DNA from: an uncultured Lachnospiraceae bacterium | Lineage (GTDB): Bacteria > Bacillota > Clostridia > Lachnospirales > Lachnospiraceae | Assembly: GCA_910578645.1 (NCBI GenBank) | Contig: CAJTQI010000002.1 | Span: 124,001-188,000 of the forward strand | DNA: 64,000 nt | Direction of reading: 5' to 3' | In this document: in pieces, positions 25,545 through 33,728 of the stretch | Position numbering within the stretch: position 1 is the first letter of the stretch | How the letters are laid out: every line of letters starts with the position of its first letter | The notes under the pieces: model-generated | Database searches by the model: none | What the model saw: only the letters and a program-made list of their open reading frames with translations | What the model was told of the DNA's origin: nothing | Position numbers and translations under genes: made by a program

Positions 25545-26407
25545 GAAAGCATATATGGGGAGTGATAGAGCCCTTCGTCATATATTACCTTATATACAGT
25601 GCAGTTTTTCTTATCGTTACCTTCCTGTGCCGGACATTGGCGGCAGGACTTGGCGATGAATATCTGGCATATCTGGCGGCACATGCAGAGACGGTGACCG
25701 GATTGGTCAGCGGATTGGCCATGATTGTGGCAGTTATGCCACTTATGCCTATGCTGCGAAGGGAATTAGATGGACACAGAGCGGATTCCTATGTATCTGG
25801 GGAGCGGCAAAGCAGTCAAACAGCGCAAAGCGGTGGAGAAGGCAGTGAATATAGGGAAACTGGCATGGGTGTCAGATACAGGAAACAGGCGTCAGTGTCT
25901 ATTACGGTTTTGCTCGCGGCGGCCTCTTCTGTGGGATTGAATATCCTGCTTACATTGACCGGGTTAGTCCAGGCTTCCGTATCCTACCAGGATGTGGCAC
26001 AGCGGCAGTATGGCGTGGCGTTTGGAGCAGGTGTGGTTTTGTTCGGGCTGATTTCTCCGGTTACGGAGGAAATTGTCTTCCGAGGGCTAATTTTTAACCG
26101 CTTGCGGCGTTACTGCCCTCATGTCGTTGCGGTAGTCCTGTCGGGGGTAATGTTTGGGGTTTATCATGGCAACTTGGCCCAGGGGGTGTACGGCGGCTGT
26201 ATGGGAGTGCTGATGGCCTATCTGTATGAGAGGATGCACAGTTTCTTCATCCCCTGTCTGTTTCACGGGACGGCGAATCTGGTGGTATATTTGATTGCGC
26301 ACAATACGGTATTGCACGGGAAGGTTTTTACTGTAACTGGCTGCGCAGGGCTTCTTCTGCTCTCCGGAATTTGTGTTTGGATTGTGGAGGCTTTACATGC
26401 GAAGTGA
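25538..26407 (+). CDS. CPBP family intramembrane metalloprotease
   Basis: 289 residues, about seven to eight hydrophobic helices with a hydrophilic loop at about 75-110. The Abi/CPBP motifs are intact: EEIVFRGLIFNRL near 184 (motif 1), FGVYHGNLAQGVYGGCMG (motif 2 with His), and FHGTANLVVYL (motif 3). Homologues include type II CAAX prenyl endopeptidases and bacteriocin self-immunity proteins. Starts inside the MazG gene (ATGGTGA). Confidence 0.88.
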   Translation: MVRKHIWGVIEPFVIYYLIYSAVFLIVTFLCRTLAAGLGDEYLAYLAAHAETVTGLVSGLAMIVAVMPLMPMLRRELDGHRADSYVSGERQSSQTAQSGGEGSEYRETGMGVRYRKQASVSITVLLAAASSVGLNILLTLTGLVQASVSYQDVAQRQYGVAFGAGVVLFGLISPVTEEIVFRGLIFNRLRRYCPHVVAVVLSGVMFGVYHGNLAQGVYGGCMGVLMAYLYERMHSFFIPCLFHGTANLVVYLIAHNTVLHGKVFTVTGCAGLLLLSGICVWIVEALHAK

Positions 26408-26492
26408 TGGAAATGGAATGGAAAGATTCTGACTGTAGATGAAGAGCCTGAGCCGGAACCTGTAATCTGCTCTGGCAAGGAGGTTAAAGAGA

Positions 26493-27191
26493 ATGTACGA
26501 TTATATATTATTTGACTTGGACGGCACGTTGACCGACCCAAAGGCAGGCATTACAGGATGTGTACAGTATGCCCTGCATAAATTGGGAGTGGAAGAGCCG
26601 GACAATGATAAACTGGAACCCTTTATCGGTCCGCCGCTTGCAGACAGTTTCCGGGAATTTTATGGTTTTGATGAAAAAAAGACACGGCAGGCAGTTACTT
26701 ATTACAGGGAACGCTTCGCCACGGTAGGGTTGTTTGAGAATGAGATATATCCGGGGATTGGACAAATGCTTGCCAATCTGCAGGAGGCGGGCTGCCATCT
26801 GGCGGTGGCTTCCAGTAAACCGGCTGTATTTGTAGAGAAAATTCTGGAGCATTTCGGAATCCTTTCGTATTTTGAAGTCGTTGTGGGGAGTGAGCTTGAC
26901 GGCACCCGGGTGAAGAAAGAGGAAGTCGTGGAAGAAGCTTTACGTCAGCTTTTGCACAGGGAGGACAAGACACAGTGGCATACGGCAGAACGGACGGACG
27001 TAGCTATGGTAGGAGACAGGAAATTTGACGTGGAGGGCGCTAAGGCTTATGGAATTGTGTCAATCGGGGTATCCTATGGTTACGCGTCAGAGGGGGAGCT
27101 TGTGAAAGCGGGCGCCGATACGATTGTAGAAACGGTAGAGGAATTACATGAAATATTGCTGAGAGGGAAAGCGGGCATGCAGGTTATATAG
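26493..27191 (+). CDS. HAD family phosphatase (phosphoglycolate phosphatase-like)
   Basis: 232 residues, subfamily IA: motif I FDLDGTLTD (8-16), a helical cap at about 18-85, motif II AVASSKP, the conserved Lys in DGTRVKKEE, motif IV VAMVGDRKFDVEGAKAYG. The Gph/YjjG-type cap and C-terminal GVSYGYASEGEL match Firmicute 5'-nucleotidase or phosphoglycolate phosphatase homologues. Site GGAGG. Its terminator overlaps the stop codon. Confidence 0.9.
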   Translation: MYDYILFDLDGTLTDPKAGITGCVQYALHKLGVEEPDNDKLEPFIGPPLADSFREFYGFDEKKTRQAVTYYRERFATVGLFENEIYPGIGQMLANLQEAGCHLAVASSKPAVFVEKILEHFGILSYFEVVVGSELDGTRVKKEEVVEEALRQLLHREDKTQWHTAERTDVAMVGDRKFDVEGAKAYGIVSIGVSYGYASEGELVKAGADTIVETVEELHEILLRGKAGMQVI

Positions 27192-27206
27192 CTGCATGTC
27201 CTTTTT
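27173..27206 (+). terminator. Terminator overlapping the HAD stop codon
   Basis: GGGCATGCAG / CTGCATGTCC with TTTTT following. The left arm lies inside the last codons of the HAD gene. Confidence 0.88.
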
Positions 27207-27383
27207 GCACCCCAATTTTTTTAGTACATGCAATTTTTTCATCTTCTTATTTGTCTAATGAGTGTAGGGCAACAGAAACATGGGACTGTTATTTACAGAC
27301 GATTCATTTGCCATAGTAATATATACCGGTATAAAACTGACAAGTGACATGAAAAAGCACAACGGTGAAAGGAGATAAGACAG

Positions 27384-27902
27384 GTGGAACTTCTTGTAAA
27401 GAGGGCGAAGAGAGGTGATGCCGAAGCCTTTATAGAGCTGATAGAGGGCAACAAGCAAAGCATGTATAAGGTGGCCAGAGGATTTTTACGCAATGAGGAA
27501 GATGCGGCAGACGCCATGTCGGAGACGGTTTTGACGTGTTATGAAAAAATCCGCACACTGAAGCAGGACGCCTATTTTAAGACATGGATGATACGGATTC
27601 TGATTAACCACTGTAAAAATATTCTGAAGAAGCAGAAAAGGAGCATTTTTGTGGAAACCGTGGCTGAGCTTGAGGGCGAGGCGCAAAACGGCGGCGAACA
27701 GGAGTTTCGGGAACTGATTGAGCCGCTTAAGGAGCAGGACCGCAGTATTTTTACTTTATATTATGTTTACGGCATGAAAGTGAAGGAGATTGCGGCATGT
27801 ATGGAGATGAAAGAAAGTACTGTGGCAACCCGGTTAAAGCGCGGGCGGGAGGCATTGCGTGAAGAGATGACGGGCAGGCGGGAAACAGGAGGACGTTTAT
27901 GA
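27384..27902 (+). CDS. RNA polymerase sigma factor, sigma-70 family (ECF type)
   Basis: 172 residues. Region 2 spans about 20-88 (ARGFLRNEEDAADAMSETVL, FKTWMIRILINHCKNILKK) and region 4 about 112-160 (DRSIFTLYYVYGMKVKEIAACM, ESTVATRLKRGREALR, the helix-turn-helix). No region 3, as in ECF sigma factors. GTG start behind AGGAGAT. The stop codon overlaps the start of the next gene (ATGA), typical of a sigma/anti-sigma pair. Confidence 0.93.
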   Translation: MELLVKRAKRGDAEAFIELIEGNKQSMYKVARGFLRNEEDAADAMSETVLTCYEKIRTLKQDAYFKTWMIRILINHCKNILKKQKRSIFVETVAELEGEAQNGGEQEFRELIEPLKEQDRSIFTLYYVYGMKVKEIAACMEMKESTVATRLKRGREALREEMTGRRETGGRL

Positions 27903-29302
27903 ACGGGAAAGTGGAAGAGAGACTTCCTCAGATAGTGGAAGAGCGGTTACAGGAGGCATATGAGTCCATACGGAGGGGAGAAATAAAACAGATGGAAAAA
28001 CAGAGAAATGGTTATAGAAGATGGATGGGGGTTGCGGCCGCGTTAGCGTTAGCCGTGTCGGTGCCGTCAGCGGTGTATGCGGCGGTGTCCTATTTTCAGA
28101 AAAATGCGCAGCGGGAGGCGGACAGGCTTATTTATGAGTTTGATTTGAATTATGAACTTGTTCCCGGTGAGTATCAGGTGACGCCCGGGTATGTTCCCAA
28201 GGGAATGACAGACCAGGGTGCGGGGAAATATTACGGAGAAGGACAAGACTGGATTACCGTGATGCCGATTTATACAATGGTGGAATTAGAGAAAGCCAAC
28301 AAGGAAATTGCGGTAGATAACATCGAACAGGTAGAGCATATGGTCTTAAGCGGCATGGAGGCGGATGTGATTACCTTCAAGGAAGCGGAGAAGTACCGCA
28401 GGGATACCTATATTTTCCTGTTCAATGAAAGGGAAGGGTACGTGCTCAACATCGTAGCCGGCTATACGGTCAGCAAAGAAGAGGCGCTGAAATTTGCGGA
28501 CAGCTTAAGCGTGGCAAGAACAGGGGACGGAGGCTATGAGACAGAAACAGATAAGGCAGAGAGGATAAAGGAGGAAGAGGCTGCCAGATATACGCAACAA
28601 CAGGGGGCGGACAACGGGGAAATCCTGCGTCAGATGGGAGTTCCGGCAGATAAAATTTTGGGCTTAGGAGAGGAACTGTACACATACGGCGGCGCGTTGG
28701 GCTATAAGGTGACAGACTACCGGTTCCTGGAGAGTCTGGAAGGATTTGCACAGGAGGACTTCTTTGAATACTCCAGGTTCGATGGATGGCTGAATGAGGA
28801 TAAGACGCTTCGTCCTTACAAAAGACAGCACTACGGTAAGAACGGGGAATTGCTTTCGGAAGATGAGGCAGAGCAGGAGATTCTTCGCCTGGACGTGGAA
28901 ATACATTGCTATGACAATCAGTGGGAAGAACTTACGCTGGATGATGCAGAACTGGCTTTGGAGCTAGACTACATGGAAAAGACAGAGAATGGGGCATACA
29001 CATGGGCGGAAGATTATTACGATGCCGTTCCGTCGGAGGAATACACTCTGCAGATGGATAACGGCCCGGTCTATATCAATGTGGCAAGTCACACGGAAGG
29101 TGAAGACCGCAAAGATTTCTTTTTCCGTGATATCGAAAAAGGAGAGACTATCAGCTATATACTGCTTTTTGTGGTAGACAAGGACCGCAAAGATGATTTC
29201 TTGCTAAGCGTTGTGGGAACCAACAGCAGCATATGGCAAGGAGAATATATGACGGCGGAAGAAATGCAGAACGAACTGGAAGGGTATATCCGGCTGGATT
29301 GA
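27899..29302 (+). CDS. Probable anti-sigma factor with large extracellular domain
   Basis: 467 residues. A short cytoplasmic N-terminus (1-42), one membrane helix at about 43-62 (WMGVAAALALAVSVPSAVYAA), then about 400 extracellular residues with a DUF4367-like stretch (VPGEYQVTPGYVPKGM, FNEREGYVLNIVAGY) and a second half I cannot assign. Coupled to the sigma gene by a 4-bp overlap. The layout fits a membrane anti-sigma factor; a zinc-binding HxxxCxxC motif is absent. Confidence 0.7.
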   Translation: MNGKVEERLPQIVEERLQEAYESIRRGEIKQMEKQRNGYRRWMGVAAALALAVSVPSAVYAAVSYFQKNAQREADRLIYEFDLNYELVPGEYQVTPGYVPKGMTDQGAGKYYGEGQDWITVMPIYTMVELEKANKEIAVDNIEQVEHMVLSGMEADVITFKEAEKYRRDTYIFLFNEREGYVLNIVAGYTVSKEEALKFADSLSVARTGDGGYETETDKAERIKEEEAARYTQQQGADNGEILRQMGVPADKILGLGEELYTYGGALGYKVTDYRFLESLEGFAQEDFFEYSRFDGWLNEDKTLRPYKRQHYGKNGELLSEDEAEQEILRLDVEIHCYDNQWEELTLDDAELALELDYMEKTENGAYTWAEDYYDAVPSEEYTLQMDNGPVYINVASHTEGEDRKDFFFRDIEKGETISYILLFVVDKDRKDDFLLSVVGTNSSIWQGEYMTAEEMQNELEGYIRLD

Positions 29303-29374
29303 GTGGCTTTACACCTGACGGGGCGTTTGGTATAATATTGAAAAAGCGGCCAGTGACAGATGGTTAGCAGTCAT

Positions 29375-29415
29375 AAGGTGTAAAGCATATGCATTGTTCA
29401 TGTGCCTTACACCTT
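29375..29415 (+). terminator. Hairpin after the sigma/anti-sigma pair
   Basis: AAGGTGTAA / TTACACCTT with an inner GCAT-type stem; the tail TTGTGG is a poor U-tract. The surrounding TGACA-TGGTTAG and GGTTAGCGGCAGGCTTGGC loosely echo the 47.6-kb repeat family. Confidence 0.5.
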
Positions 29416-29482
29416 TTGTGGGTGGTTAGCGGCAGGCTTGGCGATTGGGCAGGGGTGAAGGCGGAAAGTGGGGAATCTTTGG

Positions 29483-29743
29483 ATGAGGAAAAGTGTTTTT
29501 ACAGAAAAGTTTAAACTGGACGGCGAGCAGGAGAAACGGGTGCGGGAAGAGATTAAAGCTTTCTATTTAGATACTTTCGATGAAGAAATCGGGATGATTA
29601 AGGAACAGCAGATACTTGACTTATTCTATGAGCATCTGGCGCCGGTTATTTATAACAAAGCTTTGGACGATGTGCACCGTTGGCACAGACAGCAGGCGGA
29701 GAATCTTGAATCGGATTACTATATGTTGTATTGTGACGTCTGA
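29483..29743 (+). CDS. DUF2164 family protein
   Basis: 86 residues. The family pattern is clear: EEIKAFYLDTFDEEIGMI, LDLFYEHLAPVIYNKALDD and W..QQAENLESDYYMLY. Small cytoplasmic proteins of unknown function, sometimes near stress genes. ATG 29483 behind GTGGGGA; an in-frame GTG at 29468 is possible. Confidence 0.8.
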   Translation: MRKSVFTEKFKLDGEQEKRVREEIKAFYLDTFDEEIGMIKEQQILDLFYEHLAPVIYNKALDDVHRWHRQQAENLESDYYMLYCDV

Positions 29744-29838
29744 CATTAGGGTGGGATTGATGCTTGGTCGCTTGCAACAGGGGGGTAGGCTGAAATAAGG
29801 CATTCTCTTACAGGCTTAGGGTGATGTGACAGAGAGCC

Positions 29839-30930
29839 ATGGAGGATAAATTGAAAAAGATAATAAAAAGAACGGGGATTGTATTGGCTGCCCTATTTCT
29901 GGCAGCAGGCATCTATATAGGATATATGATGGTAGCGTATTATCGTTTGCCGGACGGATTGACCTTAGAAGTCAATAGAAGCGGTTCTGACAGTGGCTTT
30001 GTACAGGATTTTCAGGTAAAGCAAGGGGAAGAATACCTGATTATGACATACAATATCGGTTTTGGCGCGTACACGAAGGATTTCAGTTTCTTTATGGACG
30101 GTGGGAAGTCCTCCTGGGCAGAGGATGAGGACAGTGTGCTTGCGTCCGTATCTGCGATGGCCAAACTGGTCAATGAGGTTGAGCCGGACTTTATCTTTTT
30201 GCAGGAGGTTGACAGGGACGGGACAAGAAGCTACCATGTGGACGAACTGGAAGTACTGAACCGGTTTCTGAAAGGGTATTACTATGATTTTGCACAGAAT
30301 TATGACTCGCCGTTTCTGTTCTTTCCGCCCTGGCAGCCTCATGGGACAAATGTGGCGGGGCTTGTGACTTATTCCCGGGGAGAAATCACGGATACCATGC
30401 GCAGAAGTTTCCCTATTTCAGAATCCTTGAGTAAGTTTGTAGATTTGGACAGATGCTATTCTATTTCACGCGTTCCGGTGGAGAACGGGAAATATCTTTG
30501 TCTCTATCATGTGCACCTTTCGGCTTATGGCAGCAACGATGAAATCAGGGAAGGGCAGCTTTCCATGCTGTTTGAGGATATGCAGGCGGATTACCAGAAA
30601 GGAAACTATGTGATTTGCGGCGGCGACTATAATCACAATGTGAAAACGACGAAGACGGAGAATGTACCGGAATGGGCTTATCCGTTTCCGCGGGAGGATA
30701 TTCCTGTGGGGTTCCATATGGCAATCGACGACGCTAAACGTCCGGAGGACATTGCCCATGATTCCTGTAGAAATGCTGATGAACCTTACGAGGAAGGGGA
30801 AACTTTTACGATTACCCTGGACGGCTTTATCGTGTCCGACAATGTGGCGGTGAAGGATTATCAGAATATGGACTGCGGGTATCAGTATTCCGACCATGAC
30901 CCGGTTGTGATGAAGTTTGGGTTGGAGTGA
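29839..30930 (+). CDS. Membrane-anchored endonuclease/exonuclease/phosphatase-fold protein
   Basis: 363 residues. One N-terminal helix (IVLAALFLAAGIYIGYMMVAYY, about 14-35), then a complete EEP domain: MTYNIGFG near 73, FIFLQEVD near 118 (metal Glu), YHVHLSAYGSNDEIREGQL, GGDYNHN and the terminal SDHDPVVM. DNase I, sphingomyelinase and inositol-phosphatase families share the fold; the extracellular position suggests a phosphodiester or phosphate-ester substrate outside the membrane. Confidence 0.88.
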   Translation: MEDKLKKIIKRTGIVLAALFLAAGIYIGYMMVAYYRLPDGLTLEVNRSGSDSGFVQDFQVKQGEEYLIMTYNIGFGAYTKDFSFFMDGGKSSWAEDEDSVLASVSAMAKLVNEVEPDFIFLQEVDRDGTRSYHVDELEVLNRFLKGYYYDFAQNYDSPFLFFPPWQPHGTNVAGLVTYSRGEITDTMRRSFPISESLSKFVDLDRCYSISRVPVENGKYLCLYHVHLSAYGSNDEIREGQLSMLFEDMQADYQKGNYVICGGDYNHNVKTTKTENVPEWAYPFPREDIPVGFHMAIDDAKRPEDIAHDSCRNADEPYEEGETFTITLDGFIVSDNVAVKDYQNMDCGYQYSDHDPVVMKFGLE

Positions 30931-31091
30931 GGGTTAATGGGATAATAAACTTGTATTGCAGTATTTGTATTGGGTTAGTTGGTTGTGGGAATAAAGGTTT
31001 GTGGATATTTAGAAAAGCTGATGGTATAATTTTATGGTAGGGCTTGATAAAAGAGTATGGGCATTGGCTAGAGAGTATAAGGAGGCCATAG

Positions 31092-31707
31092 ATGCAAAAA
31101 AGAGGTTTGGAAGAAAAGGTCAATGAAATAGTACGGTTTGCCCAGAATAACAAAACAGAAATTTACCGGGTTACAATATCTGAGAGATTTCAACGGGCAT
31201 ACATTTGACGAGCTTCCAAGGCAGTATGTTAGGCGCATTAAAGAAACATCTATTGTTGCATATACTGTCGAAAAGGGGACGCCGGATGAAATAGTTTTTA
31301 ATATTTTTCAGCGAATTAATACGGGGGGCATTGTATTAAATGACCAGGAAATACGTCAAGCACTCTATCAGGGTAAAGCTACGGAATTGATTGAGCGGCT
31401 TGCAGAAAATAAAATTTTTTTGGATGTGACACAGAATGCGGTGAAAACCAAAAGAATGCAGGACAGAGAGTATGCGACACGCTTTTTGGCATTTACGCAG
31501 TTGGACTATAGGACGGAGTATTTGTGTGATATAGACAGTTACTTGATAAAAGCGATGAAGTTGGTGAATACTTATAATGACATTGAAATTACAAAGATAG
31601 AAGAAAATTTCGAGAGAATTATGGTTTATTGTGGTCAGATTTTTGGAAAGTATGCATTTCGGAGATATAATGAGAACTGGTGCAGGGGGTGTACAGTTAA
31701 TTGTTGA
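31092..31707 (+). pseudogene. DUF262 (GmrSD-type) gene, N- and C-terminally truncated
   Basis: From 31138 to 31707 the frame gives the middle of a DUF262 protein: GLQYLRDFNGHTFDELPRQY, GTPDEIVFNIFQRINTGG, LNDQEIRQALYQGKATEL. The N-terminal DGQQR-type motif of a full gene is missing. At 31092 an ATG in another frame opens a short peptide (MQKRGLEEKVNEIVRFAQNN) that ends at 31208 and belongs to something else. At about 31680 the reading passes into the next gene's remnant out of frame. AT-rich. Full DUF262 proteins are nuclease-related (GmrSD, ParB-like fold) and common in defence islands. Confidence 0.7.
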
Positions 31708-31924
31708 GACACACAGTGACCATATTTTAAACGGAGTGCGGTTGGCGGTGAAGAAACGGGCAGTCGCTAAAGAAGAGGTGGAACTTTCTTTTTTCTATAA
31801 GGATGAAAAGGATGATTATAGCCATAAGTGCGTCCATCCGCATATTATGCAGGATGGACGTCTTGATTGTTGGCCAGAGGGCTTCTTTGATGAGTGGGAT
31901 AAGGCATTGTATGAACTGATATAA
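31631..31924 (+). pseudogene. C-terminal remnant of a DUF3696-type AAA ATPase
   Basis: The segment from about 31678, GAGGVQLIVETHSDHILNGV then VELSFFYKD and DGRLDCWPEGFFDEWDKAL, is the C-terminal end (D-loop/H-switch region THSDH) of a DUF3696 AAA ATPase related to OLD/SMC-like defence ATPases. The Walker A part and several hundred residues are absent, removed by the deletion that joined it to the DUF262 gene. The stop at 31924 is 5 bases before the next ORF, suggesting an original operon. Confidence 0.65.
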
Positions 31925-31928
31925 GGGG

Positions 31929-32692
31929 ATGTTTATGTATCTAAACGAAAAGGCGTGGGAGACACCGCAAGAAGATATTTATACGATTGACTCGGCGATT
32001 AAGAATTTTTTGGACGTCTATGCAGCGGTAAAAAAGTCTTATCCATCCAGAGAAATTTATATTTCGGAAAAGGAAGCTATTTATTTACGGTCAGCAAATT
32101 ACCCTTTAGAGAAATGGCTGGCTTTGGCAGATATTGAATATAAGAGGCTTTTTGCCAGCTTTATGCAGAAAGCAATTAGATTTTGCCCGGAGGATGAGTT
32201 TGAGGTTACTTATGAGGGAGAAGCATTACAAGGGGGAACGGAAGCTTATTTAAATAGTTCTTTTATGGTCAGTATTTGCCTGGAAGACAAATGGAGAACG
32301 GAGAATGTAAATGGGAAATGCGGAAAAAATTTTTTCCGCATTTATATTTCTGCCCTTCGGTAGAAGAAGATTTTGGTGTATTGGAGATTTTTTATTTAAA
32401 CCAGATTATGAGGAAATTGAAGGAGCTGGAAAACTACTGTGTTAAGTATGCAGGCGTGAAATTTAATCCGACGCAGTTGACAAAAACAACGACAGAAAGT
32501 AAAGTTACAATGAAAAAATATAAAGATGAGCATACATTTATGGATGAAGAAGGTGCAATGCACATTGTCAGTTGGCATATGCGGTTTACAGGGATTCCAG
32601 GTAGAATATTTTTTGTTCCGGAATATAAACAAGGTGGTATTCTAGTCTGCTATATCGGTAAGAAATTGCCGAATGTAACATATCCTACATAA
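31929..32692 (+). pseudogene. Frameshifted third gene of the DUF262/DUF3696 cassette
   Basis: Two overlapping frames make one protein. The first (31929-32363) reads normally to about LEDKWRTENVNG; the second, open from 32276, continues with RKKFFPHLYFCPSVEEDFG to KLPNVTYPT at 32692. The switch falls near 32305-32330, beside a perfect 28-bp palindrome (32316-32343). With one base gained or lost the product would be about 253 residues. I do not know a function; it seems to belong with the DUF3696 ATPase. Confidence 0.6.
32316..32343. repeat. Perfect 28-bp palindrome at the frame break
   Basis: AAATGCGGAAAAAA followed by its exact reverse complement TTTTTTCCGCATTT. It has the sequence of an intrinsic terminator with almost no loop and lies inside the coding region of the frameshifted gene. 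Confidence 0.8.
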
Positions 32693-32742
32693 AAAACAAT
32701 GAGTGGTGCGATAGATATATTTGAGATAAAGGAGCCAAAACC

Positions 32743-33498
32743 ATGAACCCATACCTGAAAAACTTAAACCGCATCGAGTTTGTGATAACTTATGCATGCA
32801 CAGGACGTTGTAAGCATTGTTCTGAAGGCAGCCACACATCCGACGGTGAATTTATCGACGGGGATGCTGCCGCAAGAATGGTTTCCAGGCTGTGCAGTGC
32901 ATTCCGCATTGATTCGCTGATGACATTTGGCGGGGAGCCGCTTCTTTATCCCGATGAAGTCTGTAAGATACATGCCATGGCGCGGGATATGGGGATTTTG
33001 AAACGACAGCTCATCACCAATGGCTATTTTTCTAAAGATGAGGAAAAGATAAGGGATGTGGCGGCAAAACTTGCTGAGAGCGGGGTGAATGCTGTCTTGC
33101 TGTCGGTTGATGCCTTTCACCAGGAAGTGGTTCCGATAGAAGCGGTGAAGATTTTCGCGGCGGCAGTACAGGGAACAGACATATACCTCAGGGCGCATCC
33201 GGCATGGCTTGTAAGCGTAGAAGATGATAATCCTTATAACCGTAAGACACGTGAAATCTTAAATGAGTTTGAGAAAATGGGGATTGGGGTTTCGGAAGGA
33301 AATATTATTTTCCCATGCGGCAATGCCTTAGAATACCTGAAAGATTATTTCAAACCAGGCGAAGAATACAGCAATCCCTATGATGAGAACCCGGAGGATA
33401 TTCGTTCCGCCTGTGTATCTCCGAACGGGGACGTATTGGGCGGCAATATCTGCCGGACGGATATTATGGATGTGATAGAGAATTATAAGCCGGTGTAA
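32743..33498 (+). CDS. Radical SAM protein, unknown substrate
   Basis: 251 residues. The radical-SAM cluster motif CTGRCKHC (CxxxCxxC) is at about 19-26, followed by SAM-binding landmarks FGGEPLLYPDEV and LITNGYF, then LLSVDAFHQEVVP. The C-terminal part has single cysteines (FPCGNA, ACVSPNGDVLGGNIC) that resemble a reduced SPASM-like region. Similar short proteins are annotated as maturases or peptide-modifying enzymes, but no precursor-peptide gene is visible beside it. Site GGAGCC is modest. Single gene after the degraded cassette. Confidence 0.8.
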   Translation: MNPYLKNLNRIEFVITYACTGRCKHCSEGSHTSDGEFIDGDAAARMVSRLCSAFRIDSLMTFGGEPLLYPDEVCKIHAMARDMGILKRQLITNGYFSKDEEKIRDVAAKLAESGVNAVLLSVDAFHQEVVPIEAVKIFAAAVQGTDIYLRAHPAWLVSVEDDNPYNRKTREILNEFEKMGIGVSEGNIIFPCGNALEYLKDYFKPGEEYSNPYDENPEDIRSACVSPNGDVLGGNICRTDIMDVIENYKPV

Positions 33499-33519
33499 AC
33501 ATATGTGCCGATAACATAT

Positions 33520-33566
33520 CCTCAGTGAACAAAGGAACCTATCAGCAAAAAGTCTCTGTTTACAAC
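33520..33566 (+). repeat. CAGTGAACAAAGG-family hairpin, degraded copy
   Basis: CTCAGTGAACAAAGGAAC with an eroded complementary arm (GTCTCTGTTTAC). Its right end supplies the TTTACA of the gltB -35 box. Confidence 0.5.
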
Positions 33567-33587
33567 GGTGGCAAAGTAGTGTATATT
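33559..33587 (+). promoter_or_regulatory. Sigma-A promoter of gltB
   Basis: TTTACA, 17 bases, TATATT; start predicted near 33594. Leader of about 135 nt. Confidence 0.6.
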
Positions 33588-33596
33588 ATATGTGCA

Positions 33597-33636
33597 GGTC
33601 GCAAAGGAGCGCAATGCCTCTCCTTTGCGACCTTTT
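33597..33636 (+). terminator. Intrinsic terminator at the start of the gltB leader
   Basis: GGTCGCAAAGGAG / CTCCTTTGCGACC, a 13-bp stem, then TTTTT. It starts only a few bases after the predicted transcription start. A second stem (ATAAGCAGA / TCTGCTTAT, about 33645-33681) lies downstream. Together they look like an attenuator. Confidence 0.8.
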
Positions 33637-33728
33637 TGCGCGCATAAGCAGAGTCAGAAAGCCTTGAGAGTCTGCTTATAGAAAGGGATTAGGTTAGGAG
33701 TATTTTAACTTCGGCAGGGAGGTAGATT

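Noticed and set aside
33646..33681. Known riboswitch or ANTAR two-hairpin element in the gltB leader
   Set aside because: The loops are not the paired hexaloops expected of ANTAR targets and no riboswitch consensus is present; described only as a stem.
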